From positions 1 through 8,952 of the forward strand of contig CALMMC010000017.1 of NCBI GenBank assembly GCA_937868205.1: a stretch of DNA of 8,952 nucleotides. Reading direction: 5' to 3'. Origin of the DNA: JAAZPG01 sp012797375. Lineage in GTDB: Bacteria; Acidobacteriota; Aminicenantia; Aminicenantales; UBA4085. A program made the translations under genes and the position numbers. The notes below the pieces were generated by a model. The model made no database searches. It saw only the letters and a program-made list of their open reading frames with translations, and was not told the origin of the DNA. Shown piece by piece: positions 1-6,479 of this stretch; the stretch's first letter is position 1, and each line of letters opens with the position of its first letter.

Positions 1-1146
1 GTCCTTGTTCCGCTCCCACTCCTTTTTCTGTTGAGGAATGATCAAGGGATCGTTTCCGTGCCAGACGTCGACGGCCCGCTTTTCCAAGATCGCGGGGATA
101 TCGAAGACATCGGCCGCGGGCGGAGCGGCGTCCTCCCCGGCCGGGGCGGCGGATTTCGGGAGCTCGGATTCGGGCCGAAGCCCGAGGAACAGGCGTTTCC
201 CGTCGGCCGACCACTCCAGGGGCGACTTCACGGGAAGGATCCAGCCGGCCGGGGCCGCCGGCGCGACCTCGTCGGCCGTATCCGAGCCGAATACGTATTC
301 CCAGAGGACGAGCGACGCCCGTCCGGGATCCTCCTTGTCCTTTTTCACCGCGGCCGTCAGAGCCATCTTCGTGGAATCCTTCGCCCAAACCGGGGCGGAA
401 ACCGACGCCTTCTCCTTAAGATAAAGGACGGTCTCGGGGATCCCGCTTCTCTTGAGATCCCGGACGGCCAGGCCGTTTTTCCGGCCGTCGGCGGCCGATA
501 AAACGACGGCCAGGACGGTGGATTTCGGGTCAAAGGAAAAGGACAGGACGTCCTCGAGCTTGAATTCCTCTCCCGATTCCAGGTTCCGCAGGAGGACCAG
601 CCGGCCGGCATCCCAGGCCGGCGGCTCTTCCTTTTTCGCCTCCCCCTCGGCCGGCGGACCGGCCGGAGCGGGTTTTTCCTCCGGCCGAAAAAAGCCGATC
701 GCCAGCCAGCGGCCGTCGTCGGAGAAGGCGAATTCCTCGACGCTCTCAAAGGCTTCCATCTTGCCGGTCGTTAAATCCAGGTAGGCCATCCCGGTTTTCG
801 GCCGGTCTTTGGCCGGCTTGTCCATGTCGACGGCCCGGATATTGACAAGGGCGCCGAGCCGGCGGCCGTCTTTGCTGAACACGGGCCGCCCGCCGCGCTT
901 GAGGGAATAGGATTGCGTCCCGTCCGTCGCCCGGATCTGAACTTCCCCGTCGCCCCGGTCGGGCTGGAGGCCGTAGGCGACCCACCGGCCGTCTGAGGAA
1001 ATCACCGGATCGGCGATCCGGTTGAATTTCATCGCATCGGAGAAGGTCAGCGGCTTGGAGGCCGTCTGTCCGTGAAAGGAGCCCGCCGAAAGCAGGCTCA
1101 GGATCAGGAGAGGGAAAAGTCGGCGGCCGAATCGGAAACGGGGCAT
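1..1146 (-). CDS. Secreted S9-family (prolyl oligopeptidase-like) peptidase, N-terminal propeller part, truncated at window edge
   Basis: The minus frame from ATG 1146 stays open for 382 codons to base 1, so the gene continues off the left edge. Residues 1-26 form a signal peptide (basic MPRFRFGRR, hydrophobic LFPLLILSLLSA, probable cut before Gln27). The mature part shows propeller-blade motifs typical of S9/TolB-like proteins: SSDGRWVAYGL, FSDDGRWLAIGF, WAKDSTKMAL and WSADGKRLFLGL. Low-complexity Pro/Ala/Glu/Lys loops lie between blades. The VDVWH motif near residues 359-363, followed by IPQQKKEWER, is characteristic of secreted S9 peptidases just before the second half of the propeller. 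The alpha/beta-hydrolase domain with the Ser-Asp-His triad should lie beyond base 1, so activity cannot be checked. It probably acts in the periplasm or outside the cell, cutting peptides. It is transcribed divergently from the M48 gene. The start is supported by AAGGAGA five bases upstream. Confidence 0.88.
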   Translation of the reverse strand, partial: MPRFRFGRRLFPLLILSLLSAGSFHGQTASKPLTFSDAMKFNRIADPVISSDGRWVAYGLQPDRGDGEVQIRATDGTQSYSLKRGGRPVFSKDGRRLGALVNIRAVDMDKPAKDRPKTGMAYLDLTTGKMEAFESVEEFAFSDDGRWLAIGFFRPEEKPAPAGPPAEGEAKKEEPPAWDAGRLVLLRNLESGEEFKLEDVLSFSFDPKSTVLAVVLSAADGRKNGLAVRDLKRSGIPETVLYLKEKASVSAPVWAKDSTKMALTAAVKKDKEDPGRASLVLWEYVFGSDTADEVAPAAPAGWILPVKSPLEWSADGKRLFLGLRPESELPKSAAPAGEDAAPPAADVFDIPAILEKRAVDVWHGNDPLIIPQQKKEWERNKD

Positions 1147-1151
1147 GGGAG

Positions 1152-1158
1152 TCTCCTT
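1152..1158 (-). promoter_or_regulatory. Ribosome binding site of the S9 peptidase gene
   Basis: On the minus strand AAGGAGA lies five bases before ATG 1146. It fixes the peptidase start and makes the overlapping plus-strand ATG at 1145 an unlikely start for the M48 gene. Confidence 0.7.
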
Positions 1159-1192
1159 CAAGGGGGATGCGGGGAAGAAAAAAGTCGTCCTC

Positions 1193-2998
1193 ATGGAAGA
1201 AAAAACAGATTATCACAGCCCGGACGTTTCTTCAAAGCGCCGGAAAGACTTGCAGCCGGAGACGCCTTCGTTTACGATGGCGGCGATGACTCCCCCGCTG
1301 GATTTCTATGAGCTGCGGAAACGGCAGAAGATCCGCAGCCTCGCCGTCGCGGTCCTGCTCTTCTTCTTTTATTTCCTGGCCGTCGGGCTTCTCCTCCTCG
1401 CCGCCGGGCTGACGATCGGCCTCTTCGCCGTCCGGCCCGTTTTCTCCGGCCCGGGATTCTGGACGAAATTCATCCTCCTCAACGTTGTGATGGCCGCGGC
1501 CATCGCCGCTTTCCATTATCTCGACGCCCGGAAAAACGGGGCGGCCTACTTGATCAAAAGGCTTTCCGCCAAATCCCCCGATCCGGCCGACCGCTACCAC
1601 CGGATGTTCGCCGACGCCGTGGCCGGCGTCCGCCTCGCGGCCGGCCTGCCGGCGGTGGTCCCCCTGATCCTCCCGACGTTTTCCCTCAACTCGCTCGCCC
1701 TGATCCTCCCGGGCGGACGGCCGGCCGTCCTGGTCACCGAAGGCCTGCTGGCTGATTGCGCCCGGGACGAAGTCGAGGCGGTCGTCGCTCACGAAATCGG
1801 CCACCTCGCCCGGGGCGACACGACGCTCCTGACCCTGATTTGCGGCCTGTCCTCGTTTTTCGAGCGGCTCAGAGACGCTTGCGAGCCCGAGGGCGAGGAA
1901 GCGTCTCCCGTTCTCGGGCGGAGAAACCGGACGGGCGCCGCGGCCGCCTTTCTGTACGCCGCTTCCGCCTCGGGGGCGGCCGTCATCCGTTTCCTCGAGG
2001 TTTTTGTCTCGCGGGAACGGGAGCTTTTGGCCGACGCCGCGGCCGTCGAATTCGGACGAAGCCCGATGGCCTTAGCCCGGGCCGTTTACAAGGCCCAGGC
2101 CCGGAACGTCTTCATCGGCGATTTCAGCCAGGCGTTCGCCCCTCTTTTCCTGATCGCGCCGTCGGCGCTACAGGAAGAAGGAGCGAAAACGCCCCGATGG
2201 TCAAGCACCCATCCGGCCTTCGAGGAGCGGATCCGGCTTCTGGCCGCCATGGCCCGCCGGACGCCCGAGGCCGTGGCCGGCCAGGTGAAAGACGCCGCCG
2301 AGGCGCGGAATAAAGCCCGGACGATCGTGTCTCCGGCCGCGCCGCCGCCGGCCGGGCCGGAGACGGAAGCGCCTCCGGAACGAAGGGATTGGATGATGAT
2401 CCGGCCGGGCCGCGTCGAAACCGGCCCGGCGGCTCTCGAGGAATTGATCGAGGCGGACGGATTTTCTCCGTCCGTCCTCGTCCGAAACCTGGCCGAGGGC
2501 TTGGAAGGCCGAGCCGGCGATTTTCCCGAGATCCGGGACGCCCTCCGGCGGAGGCGCCAGAGCCGGCCCGTGGTGATGCGCCGTCTCGGCCTCTGCCCCC
2601 GCTGCCGGATTCCGCTCGGCGACACCTATTACGAGGGGGTTCCGGCCGGCCTCTGCCGCCGCTGCGGCGGCAAATCGATCGATCCCCGGTTCATGAACCG
2701 GATCATCGCCCGCCGGGAGATCGGGTTCTCGGCCGATCTCGTTCAAAAAGCCGAAGCCTTCGAGAGGGAGCGCCTTCTCAATCCCGCCGCCCGGAGGAAA
2801 CCCGCCGATTCCCGGAACGTCCGACTGACCTGCCCCGCCTGCGGCTGCCCGATGATCCCCCGGCCGTTCAATTATCAATACCTCGTTTCCGTCGACAAAT
2901 GCGGCTCCTGCGGCCGGATCTGGTTCGACGCCGACGAGCTCGAGATCCTCCAGATCCTCATCGAACGGACGCGGACGGATGGAAAGGAGAGACAATGA
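1193..2998 (+). CDS. Membrane M48-family zinc metalloprotease with C-terminal double zinc-ribbon (zf-TFIIB-like)
   Basis: With the start at 1193 the protein is 601 residues. It has two hydrophobic segments (about 49-80 and 92-110), then a protease domain with the zinc site HEIGH at 200-204 (context VVAHEIGHLARGD). The third ligand is expected to be Glu277 in RERELLADAAAVEF, the usual M48 ExxxD signature. These are the hallmarks of HtpX/Ste24-type peptidases, which cut membrane or misfolded proteins at the cytoplasmic membrane. The C-terminal 140 residues hold two zinc-ribbon-like modules: CPRC 468 with CRRC 488, and CPAC 547 with CGSC 570. The second is followed by RIWFDADELEIL, matching zf-TFIIB. 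The start is uncertain: 1193 has no good ribosome site, whereas ATG 1277 or 1286 (MTPPLDFYE) sits where M48 homologs usually begin, and a weak promoter-like pair precedes 1286. The stop overlaps the next start (ATGA), so the two genes are probably co-translated. Confidence 0.88.
   Translation: MEEKTDYHSPDVSSKRRKDLQPETPSFTMAAMTPPLDFYELRKRQKIRSLAVAVLLFFFYFLAVGLLLLAAGLTIGLFAVRPVFSGPGFWTKFILLNVVMAAAIAAFHYLDARKNGAAYLIKRLSAKSPDPADRYHRMFADAVAGVRLAAGLPAVVPLILPTFSLNSLALILPGGRPAVLVTEGLLADCARDEVEAVVAHEIGHLARGDTTLLTLICGLSSFFERLRDACEPEGEEASPVLGRRNRTGAAAAFLYAASASGAAVIRFLEVFVSRERELLADAAAVEFGRSPMALARAVYKAQARNVFIGDFSQAFAPLFLIAPSALQEEGAKTPRWSSTHPAFEERIRLLAAMARRTPEAVAGQVKDAAEARNKARTIVSPAAPPPAGPETEAPPERRDWMMIRPGRVETGPAALEELIEADGFSPSVLVRNLAEGLEGRAGDFPEIRDALRRRRQSRPVVMRRLGLCPRCRIPLGDTYYEGVPAGLCRRCGGKSIDPRFMNRIIARREIGFSADLVQKAEAFERERLLNPAARRKPADSRNVRLTCPACGCPMIPRPFNYQYLVSVDKCGSCGRIWFDADELEILQILIERTRTDGKERQ
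1250..1278 (+). promoter_or_regulatory. Weak candidate sigma-70 promoter for a leaderless M48 start at 1286
   Basis: TTGCAG (1250-1255), a 17-base spacer and TACGAT (1273-1278) lie seven bases before ATG 1286. The match is poor (3/6 and 4/6). I list it only because the same geometry recurs before 3749 and 7112. If real, the M48 protein would be 570 residues starting MTPPLDFYE. Confidence 0.18.
2984..2989 (+). promoter_or_regulatory. Ribosome binding site of the reductase gene
   Basis: AAGGAG lies five bases before ATG 2995, inside the end of the M48 gene. It supports initiation at the ATGA overlap. Confidence 0.75.
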
Positions 2999-3696
2999 AA
3001 CCCCGGATCATTCTGCACAACGCCGTGAGCGCCGACGGCCGGATGGATTGGTTCGAGGCGAACCTGGAAGCCTATTACGAGCTGGCCGGCCGGTTCGACG
3101 AGGACGTCACCCTGGCCGGCAGCGGGACGATGCTCCAAAGCCCCCTGGGCGAAGCGCTCGCCCATGAGCCGAAGGATATCCCCGAACCGGCCGAGATCGA
3201 TCCGGCCGATGCGCGCCCGATCCTGGCCGTCCCGGACAGCCGCGACCGCATCAAGAACTGGACGTCCCTGCGGACGCTTCCCTTCTGGCGCGACGTTCTC
3301 GCCCTCTCGTCCTCGACGGCGCCGCCGGCCCAGATCGAGCGGTTCAAGCGCCAGGGCGTCCCTTATTTCCTGGCCGGGCGGACCCGGGTCGATCTCGGAG
3401 CGGCCTTGGCCGCGATCGCCGGGCGCTACAACGCCAAAACGATCCGGGTGGATTCAGGCGGAACGCTGAACGGCGTCCTCCTCCGCCTGGGCCTGGTGGA
3501 CGAAATCAGCCTCCTTGTCCATCCCCAGCTCGTCGGGGGGATCTCCCCCCGGACGATTTTCCGGGCCGAGGACCTGACATCGGCCGAGGACGTCATCCGG
3601 CTGGAGCTGGCGGCCAACGAGACGCTGTCCGGCGGTCTCGTCTGGCTTCGCTACAACGTCGTCACCAAACGGCCTCCCGGCCTTCCGGAAGATTGA
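2995..3696 (+). CDS. RibD C-terminal / dihydrofolate-reductase-like NADPH-dependent reductase
   Basis: The protein has 233 residues and no signal peptide, so it is cytoplasmic. It begins MKPRIILHNAVSADGRMDW, the typical first strand of the RibD-C/DHFR fold (xxIxxxSLDG). Near residues 152-170 it carries VDSGGTLNG followed by LLRLGLVDEISLLVHPQLVGG, the glycine-rich cofactor loop and following strand of riboflavin-pathway reductases (pyrimidine deaminase/reductase RibD C-terminal half, archaeal RIB7-type proteins). Family members reduce ribosylaminopyrimidine phosphates or related substrates with NAD(P)H. The length is slightly above a bare RibD-C domain, there is no deaminase domain, and no other riboflavin gene is visible, so the substrate is unknown. 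It overlaps the M48 stop by the ATGA tetranucleotide and has its own ribosome site. The stop at 3694-3696 is followed within 20 bases by the regulator's promoter. Confidence 0.85.
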   Translation: MKPRIILHNAVSADGRMDWFEANLEAYYELAGRFDEDVTLAGSGTMLQSPLGEALAHEPKDIPEPAEIDPADARPILAVPDSRDRIKNWTSLRTLPFWRDVLALSSSTAPPAQIERFKRQGVPYFLAGRTRVDLGAALAAIAGRYNAKTIRVDSGGTLNGVLLRLGLVDEISLLVHPQLVGGISPRTIFRAEDLTSAEDVIRLELAANETLSGGLVWLRYNVVTKRPPGLPED

Positions 3697-3712
3697 CCGT
3701 CCCTCCGTTTTC

Positions 3713-3742
3713 TTGACACTCAGCGCGGGCCGGCGATATAGT
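3713..3742 (+). promoter_or_regulatory. Strong sigma-70 promoter of the sigma-54 activator gene
   Basis: A perfect -35 TTGACA (3713-3718), an 18-base spacer and a -10 TATAGT (3737-3742, 5/6) lie between the reductase and the regulator. Transcription should start near 3749, exactly at an ATG. The activator would then be transcribed constitutively, independent of the upstream operon. Confidence 0.65.
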
Positions 3743-3748
3743 GGCGCC

Positions 3749-3796
3749 ATGAGCGGGAGGAAAACGAATCCGCGGGCCGGGACGGGCGATTCATGA
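3749..3796 (+). CDS. Possible 15-codon leaderless leader peptide coupled to the activator
   Basis: ATG 3749 coincides with the predicted transcription start and opens a 15-codon frame, MSGRKTNPRAGTGDS. Its TGA (3794-3796) overlaps the ATG of the activator (3793-3795) as ATGA. The activator has no convincing Shine-Dalgarno within 5-10 bases, so ribosomes finishing this peptide could re-initiate on it. The peptide has no recognisable function. The alternative is that it is just an untranslated leader. The frame is too short to judge from composition. Confidence 0.3.
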   Translation: MSGRKTNPRAGTGDS

Positions 3797-5154
3797 ACAT
3801 TCTCGTCGTCTCCGATACCCCGGAAACCTTCACCCTTCTGGAAAAGACCGTCGTCCCGAAAGGGTTCACGATCTTCTATTCCTCCAAGCGGGACAACATC
3901 AAGTCCGTCGTCCGCCGCCGGGGGATCCGGATCATCATCCTCCGCCTGTCTCCGGAGGAAACGGCCGACCTTCGGCCGCTGCGGGAGATCCGGAATTTCG
4001 ACCCTTTGATCGAAGTCATCCTGGCCGGCCCCCCCCTGCCCGTGAACAAGACCGTCGAGGCCGTGAATCTCGGGGCCGCCGATTACGTGACGGAGCCGTT
4101 CGACGGCCGGGACATCCTGGCCATTCTCGACCGGATCCGGGAGAAGGCCGACCTCCGGAGACAAACCTACCGGCTGGAGAAACAGCTGGCCGAAAAATAC
4201 GTGTTCGAGGGCATGGTCGGCCGGAGCGCGGTCATGCTCGAGCTGTTCTCGCTGATCGAGCGGCTGGCCAAGTTTTCCTCGCCCGTCCTCATCCAGGGAG
4301 CCACGGGAACCGGGAAGGAGATGGTCGCCCGGGCCCTCCATCGCCTGAGCCCCCGGCGGGAGCGGAAGCTCGTCGTCTGCGACTGCACCTCCATCCCGGA
4401 AAGCCTTTTCGAGTCCGAGCTCTTCGGCTACGAGCGGGGGGCGTTCACCGGGGCCGACAAGGCGAAGCCCGGCATTTTCAAGGACAGCGACGGAGGGACC
4501 CTGTTCCTGGACGAAATCGGGGACGTCCCCCCGTCCATCCAGACGAAGCTTCTTCGGGTTCTGGAGGAGCACCGGTTCCGGCCTCTGGGCTCGAATGCTC
4601 ATATCGAGATCGATGTCCGGGTGATCTGCGCCACCAACAAGAACCTTCGGACTCTGATCTCCGAAGGGTCGTTCCGCGAGGATCTGTTCCACCGGATCAA
4701 CCTGGCCGAGATCAACCTGCCGGCGCTCCGGGAACGGCGGGACGACATCCTCATGCTGGCCAATCATTTCCTGGAGACGAGCAGCCGGAAATTCAAGAAA
4801 GACATCCGGGGAATCTCCCAGAGGGCCAAAAGGATCCTGGCCAATTACGATTACCCGGGAAACGTCCGAGAGCTGGAAAACCTGATCGAGCGGGCGGTCA
4901 TGCTGAGCGCCGAGGCGTTCGTCGACATCAAGGACCTGCCGGAACCGGTCGTCATCGCCTCGGAACGGGCGGAAAACGACGAGCGCGAGGCGAGGCCTTA
5001 TCCCTTCACCCAAATGAGTCTTGAGGATATCGAGAAGAAGCACATCGGCGAGATTCTCAAGGCGGCCGGGCATAACAAGGTCAAGGCCGCGAAAATGCTC
5101 GGCCTGACCCGGCCGGCCTTGTACCGCAAGCTGAAAAAATACGGCTTATCCTGA
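3793..5154 (+). CDS. NtrC-family sigma-54-dependent transcriptional activator with degenerate receiver domain
   Basis: 453 residues in three parts. Residues 1-125 fold like a response-regulator receiver (MNILVVSDTP start, NLGAADYVTEPFD end). The strand where the phospho-acceptor Asp should sit reads IIILRLSPEE with no Asp, the usual Thr/Ser site reads VILAGPP, and the conserved Lys before Pro-Phe is Glu. The acidic pocket keeps only one Asp (SD). Phosphorylation is therefore unlikely. The AAA+ domain (about 143-375) is intact: Walker A GATGTGKE at 169-176, the sigma-54 contact loop GAFTGA at 216-221, Walker B LFLDE at 237-241, FREDLFHR at 294-301, and YPGNVRELENLIERA. A Fis-type helix-turn-helix ends the protein (HNKVKAAKMLGLTRPALYRKL). 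It should bind enhancer sites and remodel sigma-54 polymerase. No kinase gene is adjacent. Two -24/-12 promoters immediately downstream are its likely targets. Confidence 0.95.
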   Translation: MNILVVSDTPETFTLLEKTVVPKGFTIFYSSKRDNIKSVVRRRGIRIIILRLSPEETADLRPLREIRNFDPLIEVILAGPPLPVNKTVEAVNLGAADYVTEPFDGRDILAILDRIREKADLRRQTYRLEKQLAEKYVFEGMVGRSAVMLELFSLIERLAKFSSPVLIQGATGTGKEMVARALHRLSPRRERKLVVCDCTSIPESLFESELFGYERGAFTGADKAKPGIFKDSDGGTLFLDEIGDVPPSIQTKLLRVLEEHRFRPLGSNAHIEIDVRVICATNKNLRTLISEGSFREDLFHRINLAEINLPALRERRDDILMLANHFLETSSRKFKKDIRGISQRAKRILANYDYPGNVRELENLIERAVMLSAEAFVDIKDLPEPVVIASERAENDEREARPYPFTQMSLEDIEKKHIGEILKAAGHNKVKAAKMLGLTRPALYRKLKKYGLS

Positions 5155-5636
5155 TTTAATTCGTCCGCTCGGAACATACGGCATCGCCCGCCGGAAGAAT
5201 ATCGCTTGATTCCGGCTCTTCGCGGGGCGAGGCCGCCGGGCGAATCCCTCGCTCTCACGAGCGCGGTCGAGTCCATGAGGAGCGGGTTTCCGGGAAGCGC
5301 CGAACGGAAGGGCTTATCCTTCCCGGCAACCGTTTCGTCGCCTCGAAAATAACAGCCAAGAATTAATTAGATTCTTACCATCGGCCGGGCGGGCGGCGGC
5401 CGGCCGTTTTGTTCAGTGAATAAAGCGGATCATCGAGATTATTGTAAATATATTATGATTTTACCAGGTATATATGTAACTATTTCGTACACTTAGATGT
5501 AATAGCGGTTATTTGCTTTATTAACAATGCTTTTCTTCGTTTTAAGCGAAACTGTAATGTACGATTACGGATACTTACGATAATTTATAATTTCATTATT
5601 TCTTTTATTATCTATTACTTGATGTGTTTTAGTCTC
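5155..5636. other. Long intergenic region between activator and first subunit gene, AT-rich in its second half
   Basis: No convincing gene on either strand. The first ~200 bases have genome-like GC content and two small hairpins (CGCTC/GAGCG at 5250-5263 and GGAAGG/CCTTCC at 5306-5323), neither followed by a T-tract. From about 5400 the composition becomes strikingly AT-rich. This part holds four TGTAA repeats (5443, 5475, 5498, 5553), an imperfect palindrome at 5536-5550, and TTACG twice (5564, 5575). It ends in the -24/-12 promoter. It probably holds the enhancer sites for the sigma-54 activator. Confidence 0.6.
5536..5550. promoter_or_regulatory. Imperfect palindrome, candidate activator-binding site
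   Basis: TTCGTTTTAAGCGAA matches its own reverse complement at 12 of 15 positions (arms TTCG/CGAA). Its centre lies about 120 bases upstream of the predicted sigma-54 start site at 5663, the usual distance for an enhancer-binding protein dimer. I see no close copy before the second subunit gene, so this is tentative. Confidence 0.3.
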
Positions 5637-5652
5637 TGGCATGACTATTGCA
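5637..5652 (+). promoter_or_regulatory. Sigma-54 (-24/-12) promoter of the first subunit gene
   Basis: TGGCAT, five bases, TTGCA: the invariant GG (5638-5639) and GC (5650-5651) have exactly ten bases between them. It matches the RpoN consensus except T for C in the -24 box. The predicted start is about 5663, giving a leader of only about 12 bases before ATG 5675. The site lies just downstream of an NtrC-type activator gene. Confidence 0.8.
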
Positions 5653-5674
5653 ATATACGAAGTCGATACCAAAA

Positions 5675-6211
5675 ATGAGAACAAACAAAGGCTCCTCCCG
5701 ATACAAAGCGGCCTCCTTGACTCTCTTCCTCGCTATGATGACAGGGGCGGCTTACGCGGTCTCCCCGGAAACGGGGACGTCGGGCGCGGTGTCTTTCGCC
5801 GTCAATCTCCGGGAATGGTTCGTCCTCGAGGTTCAAACGCCGGACATTCACGTGGAATCATCGGGCGTTGCCGGGGCCGGCGTGACGACGACGATGAGCC
5901 CGGACGGGATCCCCGCCCGGATCAAGGCCTTGGCCGTCGTCGCTCACAACCAGGCCGTCGAGCTGAAGGTTCAGGTTTTCGGCGACCTGGTCGGCCCCTC
6001 GGGCGAAACGCTCCCGCTCTCCGAGGTGTCCTGGGCCGGATCCGGGGAAGGATTCCTGAGCGGCCGGTTCACCCCGGCGGGAACCTCCGTCCTGGCCCGC
6101 TGGATGGGACCGGGCCTTCATGAGGGAACCGTTCAGTATTTCTCGCCCCGCGCGAATGAAACGGGCCCGAAATACGTCCAGCGCATCGTTTACAGCTTGA
6201 TGTCGACCTGA
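5675..6211 (+). CDS. Secreted beta-rich fibre subunit-like protein, paralog 1
   Basis: 178 residues. The first 28 form a signal peptide (RTNKGSSRYK basic part, ASLTLFLAMMTGA core, AYA cleavage box). The frame is open further upstream, but those codons overlap the -12 element, so ATG 5675 is the first start on the predicted transcript. The mature part is cysteine-free and alternates hydrophobic and polar residues as in Ig-like strands. It shares landmarks with the proteins at 6480, 7927 and 8456: an N-terminal VSFAVNLREWFVLEV strand, then VQVFGDLVGPSGE, then VSWAGSGEGFLSGRF. It lacks the PGTY ending of paralogs 2 and 3 and has KYVQRIVYSLMST instead. I do not recognise a named family. The shared pattern and the nearby PapD-like chaperone suggest an exported fibre subunit. 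No Shine-Dalgarno is visible. Probably monocistronic and driven by the sigma-54 promoter. Confidence 0.8.
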   Translation: MRTNKGSSRYKAASLTLFLAMMTGAAYAVSPETGTSGAVSFAVNLREWFVLEVQTPDIHVESSGVAGAGVTTTMSPDGIPARIKALAVVAHNQAVELKVQVFGDLVGPSGETLPLSEVSWAGSGEGFLSGRFTPAGTSVLARWMGPGLHEGTVQYFSPRANETGPKYVQRIVYSLMST

Positions 6212-6256
6212 ATTCCACCCCTCCTCCTCAAACACACCCTTCAATTCAATAAACCA

Positions 6257-6267
6257 TTGATCATCAA
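6257..6267. promoter_or_regulatory. 11-base palindrome upstream of the second sigma-54 element
   Basis: TTGATCATCAA is a perfect inverted repeat around a central C, about 155 bases upstream of the predicted start at 6416. The core GATCATC also occurs at 5428-5434 upstream of the first sigma-54 promoter (GATCATCGA). It could be an activator-binding site; AT-rich sequence makes chance palindromes common. Confidence 0.25.
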
Positions 6268-6389
6268 ATATAAAAAAAGTGACATATATTGCTCTTTATT
6301 GACAATTTTCGTCTTTATTTTTAATTAAAATCTAGATCAAATTGCACCACGTTTTTCTTATCTTGTTGTATTTAATATATTTAAATAAT

Positions 6390-6405
6390 TGGCATATAAC
6401 ATGCT
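6390..6405 (+). promoter_or_regulatory. Sigma-54-like (-24/-12) promoter of the second subunit gene
   Basis: TGGCAT, five bases, ATGCT: the GG (6391-6392) and GC (6403-6404) have the correct ten-base separation, with one mismatch in the -12 box. The predicted start is about 6416, giving a 64-base leader. A TATAAT (6405-6410) overlaps the -12 box but has no good -35 at 16-18 bases. A sigma-70 start is the alternative. Confidence 0.6.
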
Positions 6406-6435
6406 ATAATTAAAAGTGTAACGAAATAGATTCTT

Positions 6436-6456
6436 TTCTCTTAGCGAGGAAGAGAG
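6436..6456 (+). promoter_or_regulatory. Hairpin in the leader of the second subunit gene
   Basis: TTCTCTT (6436-6442) can pair with AAGAGAG (6450-6456) around a seven-base loop: seven pairs including one G-U. It ends 12 bases before the Shine-Dalgarno and could stabilise the mRNA of a highly expressed gene. No known riboswitch is recognised. Confidence 0.3.
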
Positions 6457-6468
6457 TCGAAATTAAAC

Positions 6469-6474
6469 AGGAGG
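6469..6474 (+). promoter_or_regulatory. Very strong ribosome binding site of the second subunit gene
   Basis: A perfect AGGAGG, five bases before ATG 6480. It is the best Shine-Dalgarno in the window, suggesting that this paralog is the abundantly made one. Confidence 0.85.
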
Positions 6475-6479
6475 CTGAT

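Noticed and set aside
31..784. Plus-strand open frames opposite the S9 peptidase
   Set aside because: Arg/Pro/Gly-rich shadows of a 382-codon minus-strand gene with clear propeller motifs.
1145..1192. ATG 1145 as start of the M48 protein
   Set aside because: It overlaps the start codon of the divergent S9 peptidase and contains that gene's ribosome site; the added residues resemble no M48 N-terminus.
2389..2994. In-frame upstream extension of the reductase through the end of the M48 gene
   Set aside because: The translation is Arg/Pro-rich nonsense. The reductase fold starts at ATG 2995 with a good ribosome site, and the M48 zinc ribbons occupy this region in the other frame.
3454..5073. 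539-codon open frame on the minus strand opposite the activator
   Set aside because: It lies antisense to a gene with clear AAA+ and HTH motifs, has no recognisable domain, and is rich in Asp/Gly/Arg/Pro as expected from reading GC-rich codons backwards.
5143..5320. Direct repeat GGCTTATCCT at 5143-5152 and 5311-5320
   Set aside because: A single 10-base repeat, one copy inside coding sequence; no flanking similarity, so probably chance.
5306..5323. Hairpin as terminator of the activator gene
   Set aside because: Only a six-pair stem and no T-tract after it; more than 150 bases past the stop.
6299..6327. TTGACA at 6299-6304 as a sigma-70 promoter for the second subunit
   Set aside because: The hexamer 17 bases downstream (TAATTA) is a poor -10, and AT-rich sequence gives such matches by chance.
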